Shown: positions 34,730-46,285 of the stretch, one piece after another
Layout: every line of letters starts with the position of its first letter
Position numbering within the stretch: position 1 is the stretch's first letter
The notes under the pieces: generated by a model
The model's input: the letters and a program-made list of their open reading frames with translations, nothing else
Databases searched by the model: none
Told to the model about the DNA's origin: nothing
Origin: Cordia subcordata
Lineage: Eukaryota > Streptophyta > Magnoliopsida > Boraginales > Cordiaceae
DNA: 64,000 bases
Direction of reading: 5' to 3'
Assembly (NCBI GenBank): GCA_028554755.1
Contig: JAPTOF010000003.1
Location: forward strand, 7,711,501 to 7,775,500
Made by a program: the position numbers and the translations under genes

Positions 34730-36070
34730 CATTCAAAAAGAATGAAGATATCAACCCAACAAAGGCAAGCCATTCAGGAATGAACCCTGATCACTACAAA
34801 TGGGCACTCCATGAAGTTGAGCAACTCACAAAGAAGGGTCTAATTGAACCAACTGCATCATCATGGGTATGTGAAGCATTTATGCTAACAAAAAAGCAGA
34901 GAAAGCTCAAGAAAAATTGAGGTTAGTGATCACTATCAACCCCTTAATCATTTCCTTACAGATGATAAATTTCCTCTCCCCAAAAGAGAGGTCTTATTCC
35001 AGAGATTACTTGAAGCACAACTGTTCTCAAATTTCAACCTCAAGGCTGGATTTTGGCAACTAGGGATAAAGCTAAAAGACAGAGCAAAATAGGATATTGC
35101 ATTCTATACTGGCACTATCATTGAAATGTCATGCCATTTGGTCTACAGATAATGCCATCATTATTCAAGAAAGCAATAATCAAAATTTTGTATCCAATCC
35201 TTCCTAATGCACTAGTCTATATCATGATATTCTTCTTTCTCACCAGATGTGGACACTCATTCCACTCTTCTCTCAAAATTTCACAACATTGTCCAGAAGT
35301 ATGGGATAATGCATTCAGAAAAGAAGATGGTTATTAGGGTTAATGAAATTGATTTTCTTGGAATGCATATTTCAAAAGACAGCCACTCAACCCGATGATT
35401 TCCCAAATGAGAATCTCTCATTTAAGCAAGTCCAGCAGTTCCTTGGGATTGTCAACTATATGGCGGATTTTATTCATAATCTAGCCCAATACAGGACTCT
35501 GTTGTCCAAACAGTTAAAGAAGAATGCCCCCCGTGGGATCAGCAATGCACACATGCAGTTAAGAAGCTTAAAGAGATATCTAAGTATCTTCCTGCATTAA
35601 GTTTTTGTCAACTAGGAAAAGGTTTCTGCAAAATATGCCAGTGATCATTTCTGGGATGCAGTGTTATTAAAGAAAATGAGTCCAAGAAGAGGGACCTGTG
35701 TGGCTACAAGAGCGGAGCATTCAAAGAAAATGAATTGCATTGCCATTCAACTTACAAAGAAATATTGGCTATCAAAAGAGAGATTGAGAAGTTTAAATTT
35801 CATCTTATAGGTCATCCCTTCCTGATCGAGATGGATACGTCCCCCTTTACCCAAGATGCTCCAATTCAAGCAAAAAGATATGCCAAAGGCACTATTACTA
35901 AGATGGTCAAATTGGTTTTTTGACTGGAATTCCAATTCAAGCAAAAAGATATGCCAAAGGCACAATTATTAAGATGGTCAAATTGGTTTTTTGACTGGAA
36001 ATTCGATGCCAATTACATTAAGGGCAAAGATAATTTCCTCCCAGATTTTCTATCAATAATACAAAAGACT
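34730..36070 (+). pseudogene. Reverse transcriptase-RNase H of the pararetrovirus
   Basis: RT motifs: LRLVITINPLNHFLTDDKFP, FSNFNLKAGFWQLGIKL, MPFGLQ-type sequence. The catalytic Asp-Asp box near 35222-35240 is destroyed by a frameshift. EIDFLGMHIS and FKQVQQFLGIVNYMADFI follow. RNase H is recognised by CGYKSGAFKENELHCHSTYK (35699-35758), IKREIEKFKFHLIGHPFLIE and NYIKGKDNFLPDF. The stretch 35861-36002 is a 71-bp tandem duplication that shifts frame. RT and RNase H would copy the pregenomic RNA to DNA. Confidence 0.85.
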
Positions 36071-36900
36071 ATTGCTCCAATCTTCAACAATCAACATAAT
36101 TGTAGAATAGCCATTATAGGAGCAAATATAGTATTTGCCTTTGCCTATCCAGAAGGATATCATTGAAGAGACACTCTTAAGGAGAAGTTGTGATGTACTC
36201 CACAGTTTTCTCAAGATCTATGTGAACTGGTATGGATTAGACAATAGTCCTTTATTTGGACTACCATTCTACCCAGTGTGTCCTTTTGTCATAGTTATTA
36301 AGATCAATCCTAAGTTGTAACCATTGGGATACTTAAGGAAATGGGACCAATGCTAAGGTACCTCGCTAGATGTTCAATCACCAAGATGGATGAGAAACAA
36401 ACTACTCTTTGGAAATGGATTGAGTTCTTCAACCACAACATCACATGGTGGCAACACTGCATGAGATGCCAACCCTCCAGATTCAACCTGAAAACCCCTC
36501 GTGAAGCAAGAGATGGAATCAGATTCTAGAACAACTACAATTGTCAGATATTGGCTGGGTATAATAATGAACTTAGAGAAGGTGTTATCCAGTATCATTA
36601 TCTGACCAGACAAATGTGTGAGCTCAATCACATCAATCCAAATGGCTTGAACCAGACATTATTTTATCCTAACATTGCCAATTGGAATTATCCTAAGAGT
36701 TTCCCCTAGAGTTTGCCTAAGAAATCAAAAGATGCATAACAGATTTTTATGACCAGTATGTGTAGGACAAGGATAACCCTGACCACCCAATGCATTGCAT
36801 AAATGGTAGAGCATATCCCAAGCTGGAAAGGACTCTGATAGATTTTCCTGAAGATTCCAAACATACTGGAAACTCGGAAGCAAGCTCCTCTCACTAGGGG
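36071..36900 (+). pseudogene. C-terminal domain after RNase H
   Basis: Broken frames include MGPMLRYLARCSITKMDEKQ (36341) and WKWIEFFNHNITWWQ. This domain follows RNase H in some caulimovirids; its function is unknown to me. A purine tract (AGGGGGAAAGAATAA, 36895-36909) precedes the right terminal repeat. Confidence 0.55.
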
Positions 36901-36910
36901 GAAAGAATAA

Positions 36911-37142
36911 TGAATAGTATTAGGACGTATAATAATATTTACACTTGTAATAGTATTTGGCACCCAAGTGAATAGTAAGTGCTATAAACAAAGTCAACCT
37001 ATGTAGAATATCTAAGGCATGTATAATTAGGCCTTAACATTACATTGTAAAACACAAGATAAGATATCATATCCTTTGTATGCTATTACAAGTGTGCTTT
37101 CTCTTCATTCTCCATTATCATCCTTAGCCTTCTTCTCTCACA
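36911..37142 (+). repeat. Right terminal repeat of the pararetrovirus
   Basis: TGAATAGTATTAGGACG to TTCTCTCACA; the counterpart of 30069-30571 without the MITE. Confidence 0.75.
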
Positions 37143-37147
37143 TCTGT

Positions 37148-37930
37148 GGTACCCTTACCTGCTCTATTCAATGCCATACTCTATAATGAATCTTCAGCCA
37201 TTGTTTCTAACCTATCCCATGCCTCATTCATTCTCAAGTCATAAAATCCCTTACCCGACATGGCATTAACCATTATACAATGTTGCCCAGTGAGACCTTT
37301 AAAGAAGTGTTGAAGCAAATCATAGCTACCGTACCCGTGATAAGGACACTGTTGCAAAAGATCATTAAACCTCTCCCATTCCTCATGAAATGTCTCAAAG
37401 TCATATCGGGAGAAAGTCAAAATAGAAGCTCTAAGGTCTGCAATCTTAGCCATGGGGAAGAAATGCTGGTAGAAACAGGATTTGAGCTCATCCCATAAAG
37501 TAATGGCTCTATTTGGCAAGAATTGAAGCCATTATTTGGCTTTATCCTTGAAAGAGCAAGGGAAGAGTCTCAATCTAATGTTCTCCTACATGATCTAAGG
37601 AAAACTAAATGTGGAAGTAATTTTAATAAAATTAATGATGTAAGATAAGGGACTTTCGTTACTTTTACTGTGAAAGAAAGGTAGCATTACTAATAGGCTG
37701 TGCTTAATCTCAAAACTTGCATCACCAACTCTGGTGGATGAATTTCCATGTTTGGCTCAAAGGCATTCGGTGGGAAGAACATTGCCAAAAGGTCATCTCT
37801 TCTTGCTTAAGGCACTAATTGGGAGGTATAGATCGGTCATCTTGCTAATCACCAGGAATAGGATAAGAAAGGACATCGGGTTGCTGCCTCAGGTTACCCA
37901 TCTCACCTAGAAGGCCTTCTAAGTTCCTAA
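37148..37930 (-). pseudogene. Gag N-terminal part of element F (right fragment)
   Basis: The frame 37519-37181 reads ITLWDELKSCFYQHFFPMAK, FHEEWERFNDLLQQCPYHGY and QHCIMVNAMSGKGFYDLR, a good Athila capsid. N-terminal sequence continues rightwards to about 37930 with stops. It joins 29400-30068 once the pararetrovirus is removed. Confidence 0.85.
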
Positions 37931-38296
37931 TGTGATGTTAGATGTGTTGGGATTCAGGATTCAAAGGAACCAAACTAGATCTAAGTGATCTCCTACCAAG
38001 CATATAACAAAATACTAATCTTTTGCCTCAACTTCAACCCCGAACTTTAATTAGCAACCATCTACCTATCACAAACACCTAGAACTACAAAACAAAAACA
38101 AGAAAAAAGCAAGCAACAAACTCTACGAAACTAACAAACAAAATAGAATTCAACACAAATGAGCAATTATACGCAAATTAAGCAAGAAACAAAGCAAACT
38201 AACAATAATGTGAAGTAAACTACTAATTATAAAAGCAAGAAAGGAAAAACATGCAACTATGAAAAACACAAAATTACAAAAGACCAATACCGTGCC
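37931..38296 (-). other. 5' leader of element F
   Basis: An A-rich untranslated stretch between PBS and gag, without any gene. Confidence 0.5.
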
Positions 38297-38314
38297 TTCC
38301 TAGCAACGGGGCCA
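38297..38314 (-). promoter_or_regulatory. Primer binding site (tRNA-Asp) of element F
   Basis: Plus-strand TTCCTAGCAACGGGGCCA; three differences from the tRNA-Asp complement. The LTR follows after 6 bases. Confidence 0.8.
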
Positions 38315-38320
38315 AAAACT

Positions 38321-39416
38321 TGGTGTGACTCTAGCTCAGGTATGGAAATGTGTGCTAATTAAGTCCTCGATTCAAGTTAAATACTTACAAGTGTATGAGT
38401 ATATTATAATATAATGCGTGCAAGTGAGGTCAATCTCTACAAGGAGGCTCCTCAGCTTGGTCTCTTCAGTTAACAAGCTTAGAATGAGTCATGTGCATGT
38501 GTGGATGATTTGGACAGAATAGAGCTTTGAATTACTAAACTAAACAAGAATTAAACTAACTAAAGTGAATAGGAAAAAGTCAAACTAAGGCAAGGTAATG
38601 AAACTTGATTATAAAGGAATTAGGGTGATTGCTTCTTGTAAATAGGCTCAGGATTGTGTCCTTATTTTAGGCTATTGACAGTTTGGGTTACACTAATAAA
38701 GGCCTTACTGAATCATCCTTATTACCTTTAACTACATATGCAGTGCTATCTGTAAGTGGCATCTCTTAGAGTATAGATTTGTCCTTACCAATTAGAGCTT
38801 TGGGGTTTGATTAACTAAGTTCCTTTAGGTGTCGATTAAAGTCCTATTCTAGAGTCTTAGCTTTTAGTTGTGTTTCAAACTAAAGATTAGAACTCCTAGA
38901 ATTAACTAGTGATAACAGGTAATCTATTAGTTTTGCGTCAGACTAAAGATTAATCCTTACTGTGTTGAACAATTGGTAAGGCCCGATTAATCAACACAAA
39001 TATAGTTACAAGTAGAGCTCAACCATAAACATAGATTAGGGATAAGATATGACCACTACTATTAGCATTAAAACACAAATTAACACCATTATTATTAGCA
39101 TCAAGACACAAATTAACACATGTATACTCATGGAGACATTTTATTGAACACAGACATATTCAATATCAAGAAAAACAATAAGAACATAGCATGTATTAAA
39201 CCATCAATGATATCGAAAAAACTATTCATAGCCCTAACCCATATTATAATACACAATCAACCCTAAAATAAGTCTAACCTAACATAGTAAACACAAGAAC
39301 AAAGGAAAGATGAGAAAACTCCCCTATGTCCTTGCTTAGTTCTTCAGCAAATTCCTCCAAATACAAGTTAAAATTACCAATCCAAGAATAATTTTGATGA
39401 AAAATAGTGTAGAAAG
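38321..39416 (-). repeat. 5' LTR of element F, PBS-side part
   Basis: It starts TGGTGTGACTCTAG and contains the conserved CTCTACAAGGAGGCTCC box. It is broken at 39416 by element G and resumes at 51380. Confidence 0.85.
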
Positions 39417-40123
39417 TGTTGACTAAATACTAATTATTGATTTTGATGAAAAAAACTTTGATACGCATCTTGTTACTAAAAAAAGCATCTTGTGAGTGTT
39501 AAATATAAATTGAAAAGATAGATAATGGAAGATAGAAGAACATGAGCCACGAAGAGAATTATTTATTGAAGATTTAAGAAGAAGATGATGAGAAGCCATA
39601 AGACAAAGAAGAGGCGTCACAAGCGACATTGGATTCGTTGCTCTTTTTGTGAAATGCCTTAGAATTGCAAGTGTTAGTTCAAACTTCTACTTTTCTTGAT
39701 ACTAACAATTTAAAATCTCATGAATATTATATTTCATAAAAGAAAAAAATGATTTTAGATGCATACATAGTTTTAACATGTGTTTTGAAATGTTTATAAG
39801 CTTTGAAATTTTTTTACAAAGTGCTTTGAATTGATTTGGAGTTATGAAAGTTTGATAAAATTGGTTTTAAAAGTGTTTTTGGCGAGTTTGGCTTTGCTTT
39901 AGTGTCTTTGGAGTGGCCGGACCCCCTCAACCGATTAACCGGGTGACCAGGGAGGTCGCCCGACCAAAACAAAGAAGGGGAAGAAAAAACTAGACCCCCT
40001 AGCCAGTCGACCGGCTAAGGTGTCTGGCCTAATCAGAGAAAGCCAAAGGGAAGTGAGACGACCTAGCTGGTTGACCAATTGAGCAAAATACTATAATAAA
40101 TGCACTAGCCGTCTATTACCATT

Positions 40124-42127
40124 TGATATGTTGTGTTTTTGTGTATGTTTGCATTGTTATTTGTCGATGTTTAAGAGGTATTAAGTGCTCAAAAAGATGC
40201 ATTAGTGTAATGCTTTTGATAAGAATAAGCTTAAGTGTAAACAAATGTACATATTGAGTTTAAGAGACAAATTACTACACTAATTGCTTGTTTTCAACGA
40301 TTTAGGTGAACTTTGGGTTAAGATCATGATTGGGTGATCATAGGGGATGAAAATGGGAGATGTACAGGACAAAAAGAAAAGATTGAAGGCCAGCAAGACA
40401 AAGAATGGATGAAGGAAGTCAGCCGAATGACCTAAGAAAAGGAGCCGGTCGATCGGCTAGGTGGACCGGCCACTCCAAAGAGGTGCTAAAAATAGCCGAA
40501 CGACCATCCCTCCAAAGCTACGGTCAACTGGCCAGTCCAGAGAGCATCACCAAAAAGCCAGTTGAACTAAGAGGAGAAGCCGGTCGACCACGGCAGTTCG
40601 TAAAAAGCTTATATAAAAGCCCAATTTTCAGACTTAAAAAGGGGAATTTTTTTGACAATTTTAGAGAGGATCTTTACACACTCATCATACACACCGGTCG
40701 ACCAACAGTTCGTAAAAAGCTTATATAAAAGCCCGATTTTTAGACTTAAAAAGGGGAATTTTTTTTACAATTCTAGAAAGGATCGTTACACACCCATCAC
40801 ACACACACACACACTTAGCCTTAGTCTTCACCCACATCATACAAATTCTCTCACACATTTTCATCACCTTGGATCAAAAGAATTTAGAGGGTTTCAACAT
40901 TTGGATTCAAGCTACTCAAGAGCTTTGTACAAGATTAGCTACGATGAAAGGGAAGCTTCATAAACTCTCTTTCATTCTATCCCTTATTATGATTGAGTAG
41001 ACTTGTATAGGGTGATTTAACTTATATAATGGGTTAGTTGTATACACTTATGATATGGGATTAAATGGCTGAATATATACATGTTTGATTTTCTTATTCA
41101 AATAGTTATTTTCTCATTCATGTCTAAGTGTTTGATTAAATGTCTAAATGAGTAGCATGTGTATAAATTGAAGTCTATTTATTACTAAACACATCTAATC
41201 CATGCTATAATCATGTCTATGTGTTTATGTGTGGATGCTATGAAGTGGGTAATGCTTATATTCATGTCTATGTGCATATTTGCATGCCTAGTAGTGAATA
41301 TGACTTTAATAACACATACATGTTGGTTGTTAATTACTCCTAATAGTGTAATCTGAGCATGACGATGTTTGGTAGTTGAATAGATCCTTTTATTCACGAA
41401 CACCTTGGCCTAGAACATGTATGAAAGTGCTATCAAGTTAAATCTCACTGTAGTGACCTTAGAATGACGTTAAGTAATTTAGGGCTAGCCTAGGCTGAGT
41501 CTCCTTTGGCTTTAAATCTAGCCAATAGGTTTTAGAATAGGTTTAGTCGACCTTAGCGACATTAGGTCTTGGCTTTAAACCCAACCAATGATTTAAGTAC
41601 TAAGGTAGGTTCATTCTAAGTCACCAAGGATGCTAATTGATCATTTTTAAGGCCCTAGGTCATAAGGACCACGCCGTAGCTCTAGGAGGCGCCACCTAGG
41701 GACAAACCTACACCTAGTACTAAGGGGAAATTAAGACATTGATTTGGCAACGTAGTTAAGAGCAATTATGAAAGTAAGCCATCATTCTTTAATCCCATAG
41801 CATTTGAGTATAGAATCACCCATTCATAAGTTGAAGTCATCCTAACACCTTTCCATTTGTTAGTTCTTCTAGATTAGCTTGTCTCCCATTCTCCATTCCC
41901 ATAGTTTAGTTTAATTCGTTTTAGTTAGAGCTCCTAACCTTTCAAAATCCAAAATCCCAAAAATAGGTAGTTTAGGTTTCTTTTTAGGCACACTCTAGAA
42001 CACACACATAGAATCCATATCCCAAGATGGCCTCCCTGTGGAATCGACCCCGCACTTGCATACACTTTACTACACCGATCCGTGCGCTTACGGGTCTTTA
42101 GAGCTTGTACTCAAGAGACGTACACCA
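40124..42127 (+). mobile_element. Solo Athila-type LTR inside the 5' LTR of G
   Basis: TGATATGTTGTG to GACGTACACCA, 2004 bp, flanked by CCATT (40119-40123) and CCGTT (42128-42132), a target duplication with one change. It is the same family as LTR A. Features in order: palindrome cluster 40440-40710, duplicated TATA region, LTR-end boxes GGCCTCCCTGTGG (42027-42039) and ACCCCGCACTTGC. No internal element sequence: removed by LTR-LTR recombination. Confidence 0.9.
40582..40800 (+). repeat. Tandem duplication of the LTR core promoter (112-bp period)
   Basis: GGTCGACC (40582, 40696), CAGTTCGTAAAAAGCTTATA (40594, 40706) and the TATATAAAAGCCC box repeat at a 112-bp step. The copies differ at few positions, so the duplication is younger than the family. 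Both carry a palindrome about 20 bp before TATA. Confidence 0.85.
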
Positions 42128-42779
42128 CCGTTTAGCCCCATTTTCTTCTTCTCTCTTTTACCTACCAAAGCCCTAACATCTCAAACTCTTTAAATATACC
42201 CTCAAAGCTTCAAAACATCATCAATCTAAGCCTGCAAAACCTAATATCATCTTTCAATTGCTGAAATCTTGAGCTACTCTTGCAAAATCTTTGAGCTTTC
42301 AAGAGCCTTTCTCGCTATATCATCTTGTGAGAAGAACATATATATTCTTCATCATTTTTCACTCTTCTTGATTGTATACACACTTTGTAAGATGAGAAAT
42401 CTTGAGAGATATATCTATAAGAGCTTGTAAGAGTGTGGGAAAATCCTAAAGCGTAAGACTTTTGGGTTCTTTGAAGTTTGGCTTCAAAGAGTTGTAGAAC
42501 TTGGTTTTCGCTTCACTAAGATTTGAAGAAGCATTTTAGTGAAGATTGTTGAAGTCATAAGGGAAGCATCCTTGGGCGATAGACGTAGGCTTGGCTGAAC
42601 CACCTAAAAATCATTTGTCTTCCTACTCTCTATTCTTTATCTATTTCATTTACTTATGTTGATTATCTTGTATTTGATATTTTGCTTGAAAGAAATTGTT
42701 GATTTTTAGGTGAATTTTTAAATACAAAAATTATTGAATATCTTAATTCACCCCCTCTTAAGATATTTGCACCTACAAT

Positions 42780-42792
42780 TGGTATTTAGAGC
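42780..42792 (+). promoter_or_regulatory. Primer binding site (initiator tRNA-Met) of G
   Basis: TGGTATTTAGAGC lies two bases after the LTR; the usual form in plant copia elements is TGGTATCAGAGC, so there is a small change in the middle. Confidence 0.85.
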
Positions 42793-42841
42793 TAGGGTTC
42801 TACCTATAGTTTAACAACTAGTAGAATTACATTTAGCAAAT

Positions 42842-43780
42842 ATGGAGGAAATTTCTATTAAGCAAGCACTCCCTTTTGATGGAACTAACTATGCTTTTTG
42901 GAAAATGAGAATGAAAGTATTTATATAATCACATGATAATAAAGCTTGGAAGATTATAGAAAATGAATCTACCGTGCCTACTAAATTAGAAGGGGATAGG
43001 AAAGTGCCTAAACCTGGAAGTGAATGAAATGATGAGGATATTAAACTATTTGAGTTAAATCAAAAAGCTCTCCATTATTTATTCAATGCCATGAATGCAA
43101 CTGAGTTTGCAAGGGTAATGGGGTGTACTTCAGCTAAGGAACTTTAGGACCAATTAGAAGTAACCTATGAAGGGACTAGCCAAGTAAAAGAATCTAGAAT
43201 TGCTGTGCTTATACATAGATATGAATTGTTTAAAATGCTTCCTAACAAAAATGTTGAGCAAATGTTCTCTAGATTTGTTGAGATTACTAATGGTTTAAAG
43301 GCACTTGGAAAAGATTATTATAATGTAGAGAAAGTAAAGAAGGTGCTAAGAAGCTTACCATCATCATGGCAACCAAAAGTCACAGCCATCAAGGAAGCCA
43401 AAGATTTAAATACATTGGATCTCAACGAGCTTATTGGGTCACTTATGACTCATAAGCTTGAGATAAACGACCATGAAGAGGAAGACAAGAAAATAAAGAA
43501 GTCTATTGCGCTCGTTGCATCAAAATATATATCAAGCAAAGATAAAGAAGATGATGAGGACTCAGAAGATGAGGAGATGGCACTCCTTGCTTGTAATTTA
43601 AAAAAATTTATGAAGTTTAGAAGAATGAAGAAAGGAGCCTCCTCAAGCAACAATAGCAATTGGAAGAGAGAAGGAAGAGAAGCCAAAGAGTTCAAGAAAT
43701 CAAAGGAAACAAGAAATGTTGAACTCAAATGCGTCATTTGCAATAAACCGAGACATATCAAAGCGAATTGCCAAAGCTAG
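42842..43780 (+). pseudogene. Gag of G
   Basis: ATG 42842 begins MEEISIKQALPFDGTNYAFW; one frame of 313 codons to the stop at 43780, interrupted by three stops (near 42926, 43025 and 43146). Capsid core: FNAMNATEFARVM and MFSRFVEITNGLKALGKDY. The acidic stretch DKEDDEDSEDEEM (43540) and a CCHC knuckle CVICNKPRHIKANC (43729-43770) close it. The open portion 43205-43780 is 191 codons. Confidence 0.88.
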
Positions 43781-44450
43781 CGAAGAAAAAGGAAGGCAAA
43801 GCACTCAAGGGCACTTGGAACACCTTCAAAAGTGAAGAAGATATGGAAGAGCAACATGTGGGGGCAAATTTTTGCCTCATGGCCAATGAGGATTAGGTAC
43901 AATCTTCACTTTCTCCATCTATTTATTATTCATCTAGTGAAGAAGAAGAAAAGGAGTATCGCTTTCATGAACTAAAGGATGCTTTTGCTAATTACATGAT
44001 GATTTATCTTTAGCTTTAGCAAAAATTAAGCAAATGCATAGAAAATTAAAAGTTGATTTTGATGAAAAAGAAATTTTAGAAAATAAAAATGCTTCTCTGA
44101 TTGAAAAAATTGGAATCTTGGAAATAGAAAATAACTTATATGCTAAAGATTTTGTGAAGTTTGAAAAAGAAGTTAAAGATTTGAAAAAGAAAATTGTGGA
44201 TTTAAATGGCATTATTCAAAAATTTACAAATGGCAAGAAGAACTTTGAAAAACTCCTTGGAAGTAAAAAAATGGTCTTTGACAAAACTGGAATTAGGTAT
44301 AGACCAAATATTAACCAAAAATATTTTAAAATTTATTTTGTCAAAGCTTCTACCTCTACCTCCTCCACTACACCAAAGTCAAACATTACTTGCACATATT
44401 GTAAAAAGAAAGGACATGTATCAATTATTATAGAAACTTTGTGATAAAGG
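43781..44450 (+). pseudogene. Coiled-coil linker and second zinc knuckle of G
   Basis: Ser/Glu-rich stretch (SSSEEEEKEY) then 44034-44444: a heptad-rich region (LENKNASLIEKIGILEIENN, FVKFEKEVKDLKKKIVDLN) and CTYCKKKGHVSIII, a knuckle whose last Cys is replaced. This arrangement is typical for SIRE elements between gag and protease. Confidence 0.75.
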
Positions 44451-44602
44451 ATCACATGGCCCACATTGGCAAAGACCCAAATAGGTTATCAAGGCCAAAA
44501 ATTGAAACTAACATCAATGACCCAAGGTGTTGGGGACCCCAAAATAAATAATTATATTTGAATTTTATGTGTGTACGTATGCAATGAAAGCAAACTAACA
44601 AG

Positions 44603-46285
44603 ATGAAGTGGATCTTGGATAGTGGTTGTTTCAAACACCTGACAGGGAACTCATCACTCCTTTATAAATTGAAGAAAATAAAAGGAGGAAATGTTACCTT
44701 TGGTGATAATAGCAAAAGAAAATTAATTGGAAAAGGAAGCATTGGTAATGAAAATTATCTTGCTATACACAATGTCTTACTTGAAGAGGGTCTTAAATTC
44801 AATCTACTTAGTATAAGTCAATTGTGTGACAAAGGCCATAAAATAATATTTCAATCATCTAGTTGCATTGTACATGAATGTGGTAATAATAATGTGTTAT
44901 TTGTAGCTAAGAGAAATGAAAATATCTACACCATTGAAATCGATCAACTTGTGTATCAACATGTTAAATGTTTATCGGTTGTGCATGATAATTGTTGGTT
45001 ATGGCATAGAAGATTAGGACATGCTAGCGTGAGCTTACTAAATGATTTATCAGAACATGATCTAGTTAAAGACTTACCAAAACTAGAATCTGAAAAAGAC
45101 AAAATTTGTGATGCTTGTCAATTAGGAACACAACATAAGACATCTTTCAAACCCCTCAATAAAGTTTTGACTAATAGAGCATTGCAATTATTACTTATGG
45201 ACTTGTTTGGACCAATTGATGTGGCTAGCTTAGGAGGTTCTAGATATATGTTTGTAGTTATAGATGACTATACTATATTTACGTGGGTCATGTTTCTTGC
45301 ACACAAAAATGATGTCTTTAATGAATTTGCAACGTTGTGCGAAAAAGTGCAAAATGGGAAAGACTATTTTATAACTTGTATTTGTAGTGATAATTGCACG
45401 GAATATGTGAACACTTCTTTTATGCATTTTTGTGATGAACATGGCATAGAACACAATTTTTCAGCCCCTCGGACTCCTCAACAAAATGGGGTAATAAAGA
45501 GAAAGAATCGTACATTACAAGAAATGACAAGAATCATGCTAAAATAACACAACTTGCCCACAATTTTTTGGAGCGAAGCCATAAACACCGCATGTTGTGT
45601 GCAAAATAGAGTTTTAATTAAAACCATCTTAAATAATACTCTATATGAACTATGACATGGAAAAGCATCTAAAATTTCATACTTCAAAGTGTTTGGTTGT
45701 AAATGTTTTATCTTAAATAGTAAAGATCACTTAAGGAAATTTGATGCTAAATTGGATGAAGGCGTATTTTTGGATTATTCCACAAAGAGCAAAGCTTATA
45801 GAGTTTATAATAAAAGAACTTTCATTGTGGAAGAATCAATGCATGTTACATTTGATGAAACTAACCCATTTGAACCGAGAAAAGAAGTTGATGATGTAGG
45901 TTACCTCTTGGAGAAGACTACACTCAAAGATTCATCTCCAAAAGACAAAGAGATTCTAACAAACCAAGAAGATATAAAGTAATAAGAAGAACATCAAGAA
46001 AAGGAGTTTGAAGCCAAAATGGAAAGTGGAAAATGCTTAAACGAAGGAAACATTGAGACAAAAGAGGCTCATGAAGATCTACCAAAAAATAGGAAGTTTG
46101 TATGGAATCACCCTCAAGATCAAATCCTTGGTAATCCATCTTTAGAAGTAAGAACTAGGCATAATATTAATGCTTTTTGTGAACATCATGCATTTATTTC
46201 TCACATAGAACCTAAAAATGTTAAAGAAGCTTTACTTGATGAAAATTGGATAATGGCCATGCAAAGAAGAACTAAATCAATTTGA
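44603..46285 (+). pseudogene. Protease and integrase of G
   Basis: Frame 44603-45547: protease box WILDSGCFKHLTG (Asp kept), pre-integrase WLWHRRLGHAS and the integrase core. The first Asp is in LLMDLFGPI and the second in CSDNCTEY, but the catalytic Glu is replaced by Lys (QQNGVIKRKNRTL), so integration would fail. A stop at 45545 is followed by the integrase C-terminal part (VFGCKCFILNSKDHLRKFD, 45689) and a linker to 46285. The two in-frame TAA at 45980 region break it again. Confidence 0.9.

Larger units (their letters stand above)
30069..37142 (+). mobile_element. Endogenous caulimovirid (pararetrovirus), rearranged and defective
   Basis: Between two related terminal repeats (30069-30571 and 36911-37142) lie, in order, a protease fragment, movement protein, a spacer domain, coat protein with zinc knuckle, protease, reverse transcriptase-RNase H and a C-terminal domain. 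This is the content of a plant pararetrovirus (Caulimoviridae), not of an LTR retrotransposon: there is no integrase. It most resembles the florendovirus/petuvirus side of the family as far as I can judge. Many stops, frameshifts and a broken RT active site make it non-functional. It sits in the gag of element F. The ends of F on either side (TATTGCCTC and TGTGGTACC) give no clean target duplication, in keeping with passive integration. Confidence 0.85.
39417..42777 (+). repeat. 5' LTR of G, interrupted by a solo LTR
   Basis: It starts TGTTGACTAAATAC and ends TTTGCACCTACA. Without the insertion at 40124-42127 it is about 1.35 kb, equal to the 3' LTR. A GTCGAC/GGTTGACC cluster lies at 39915-40080. 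Confidence 0.9.

Noticed and set aside
30069..37142. LTR retrotransposon interpretation of the provirus
   Set aside because: TG...CA repeats fit, but there is no integrase or tRNA PBS next to the left repeat, and movement and coat protein domains are present.
43450..43761. Serine/leucine-rich minus-strand ORF of 103 codons
   Set aside because: It is the antisense shadow of the acidic and lysine-rich gag of G.
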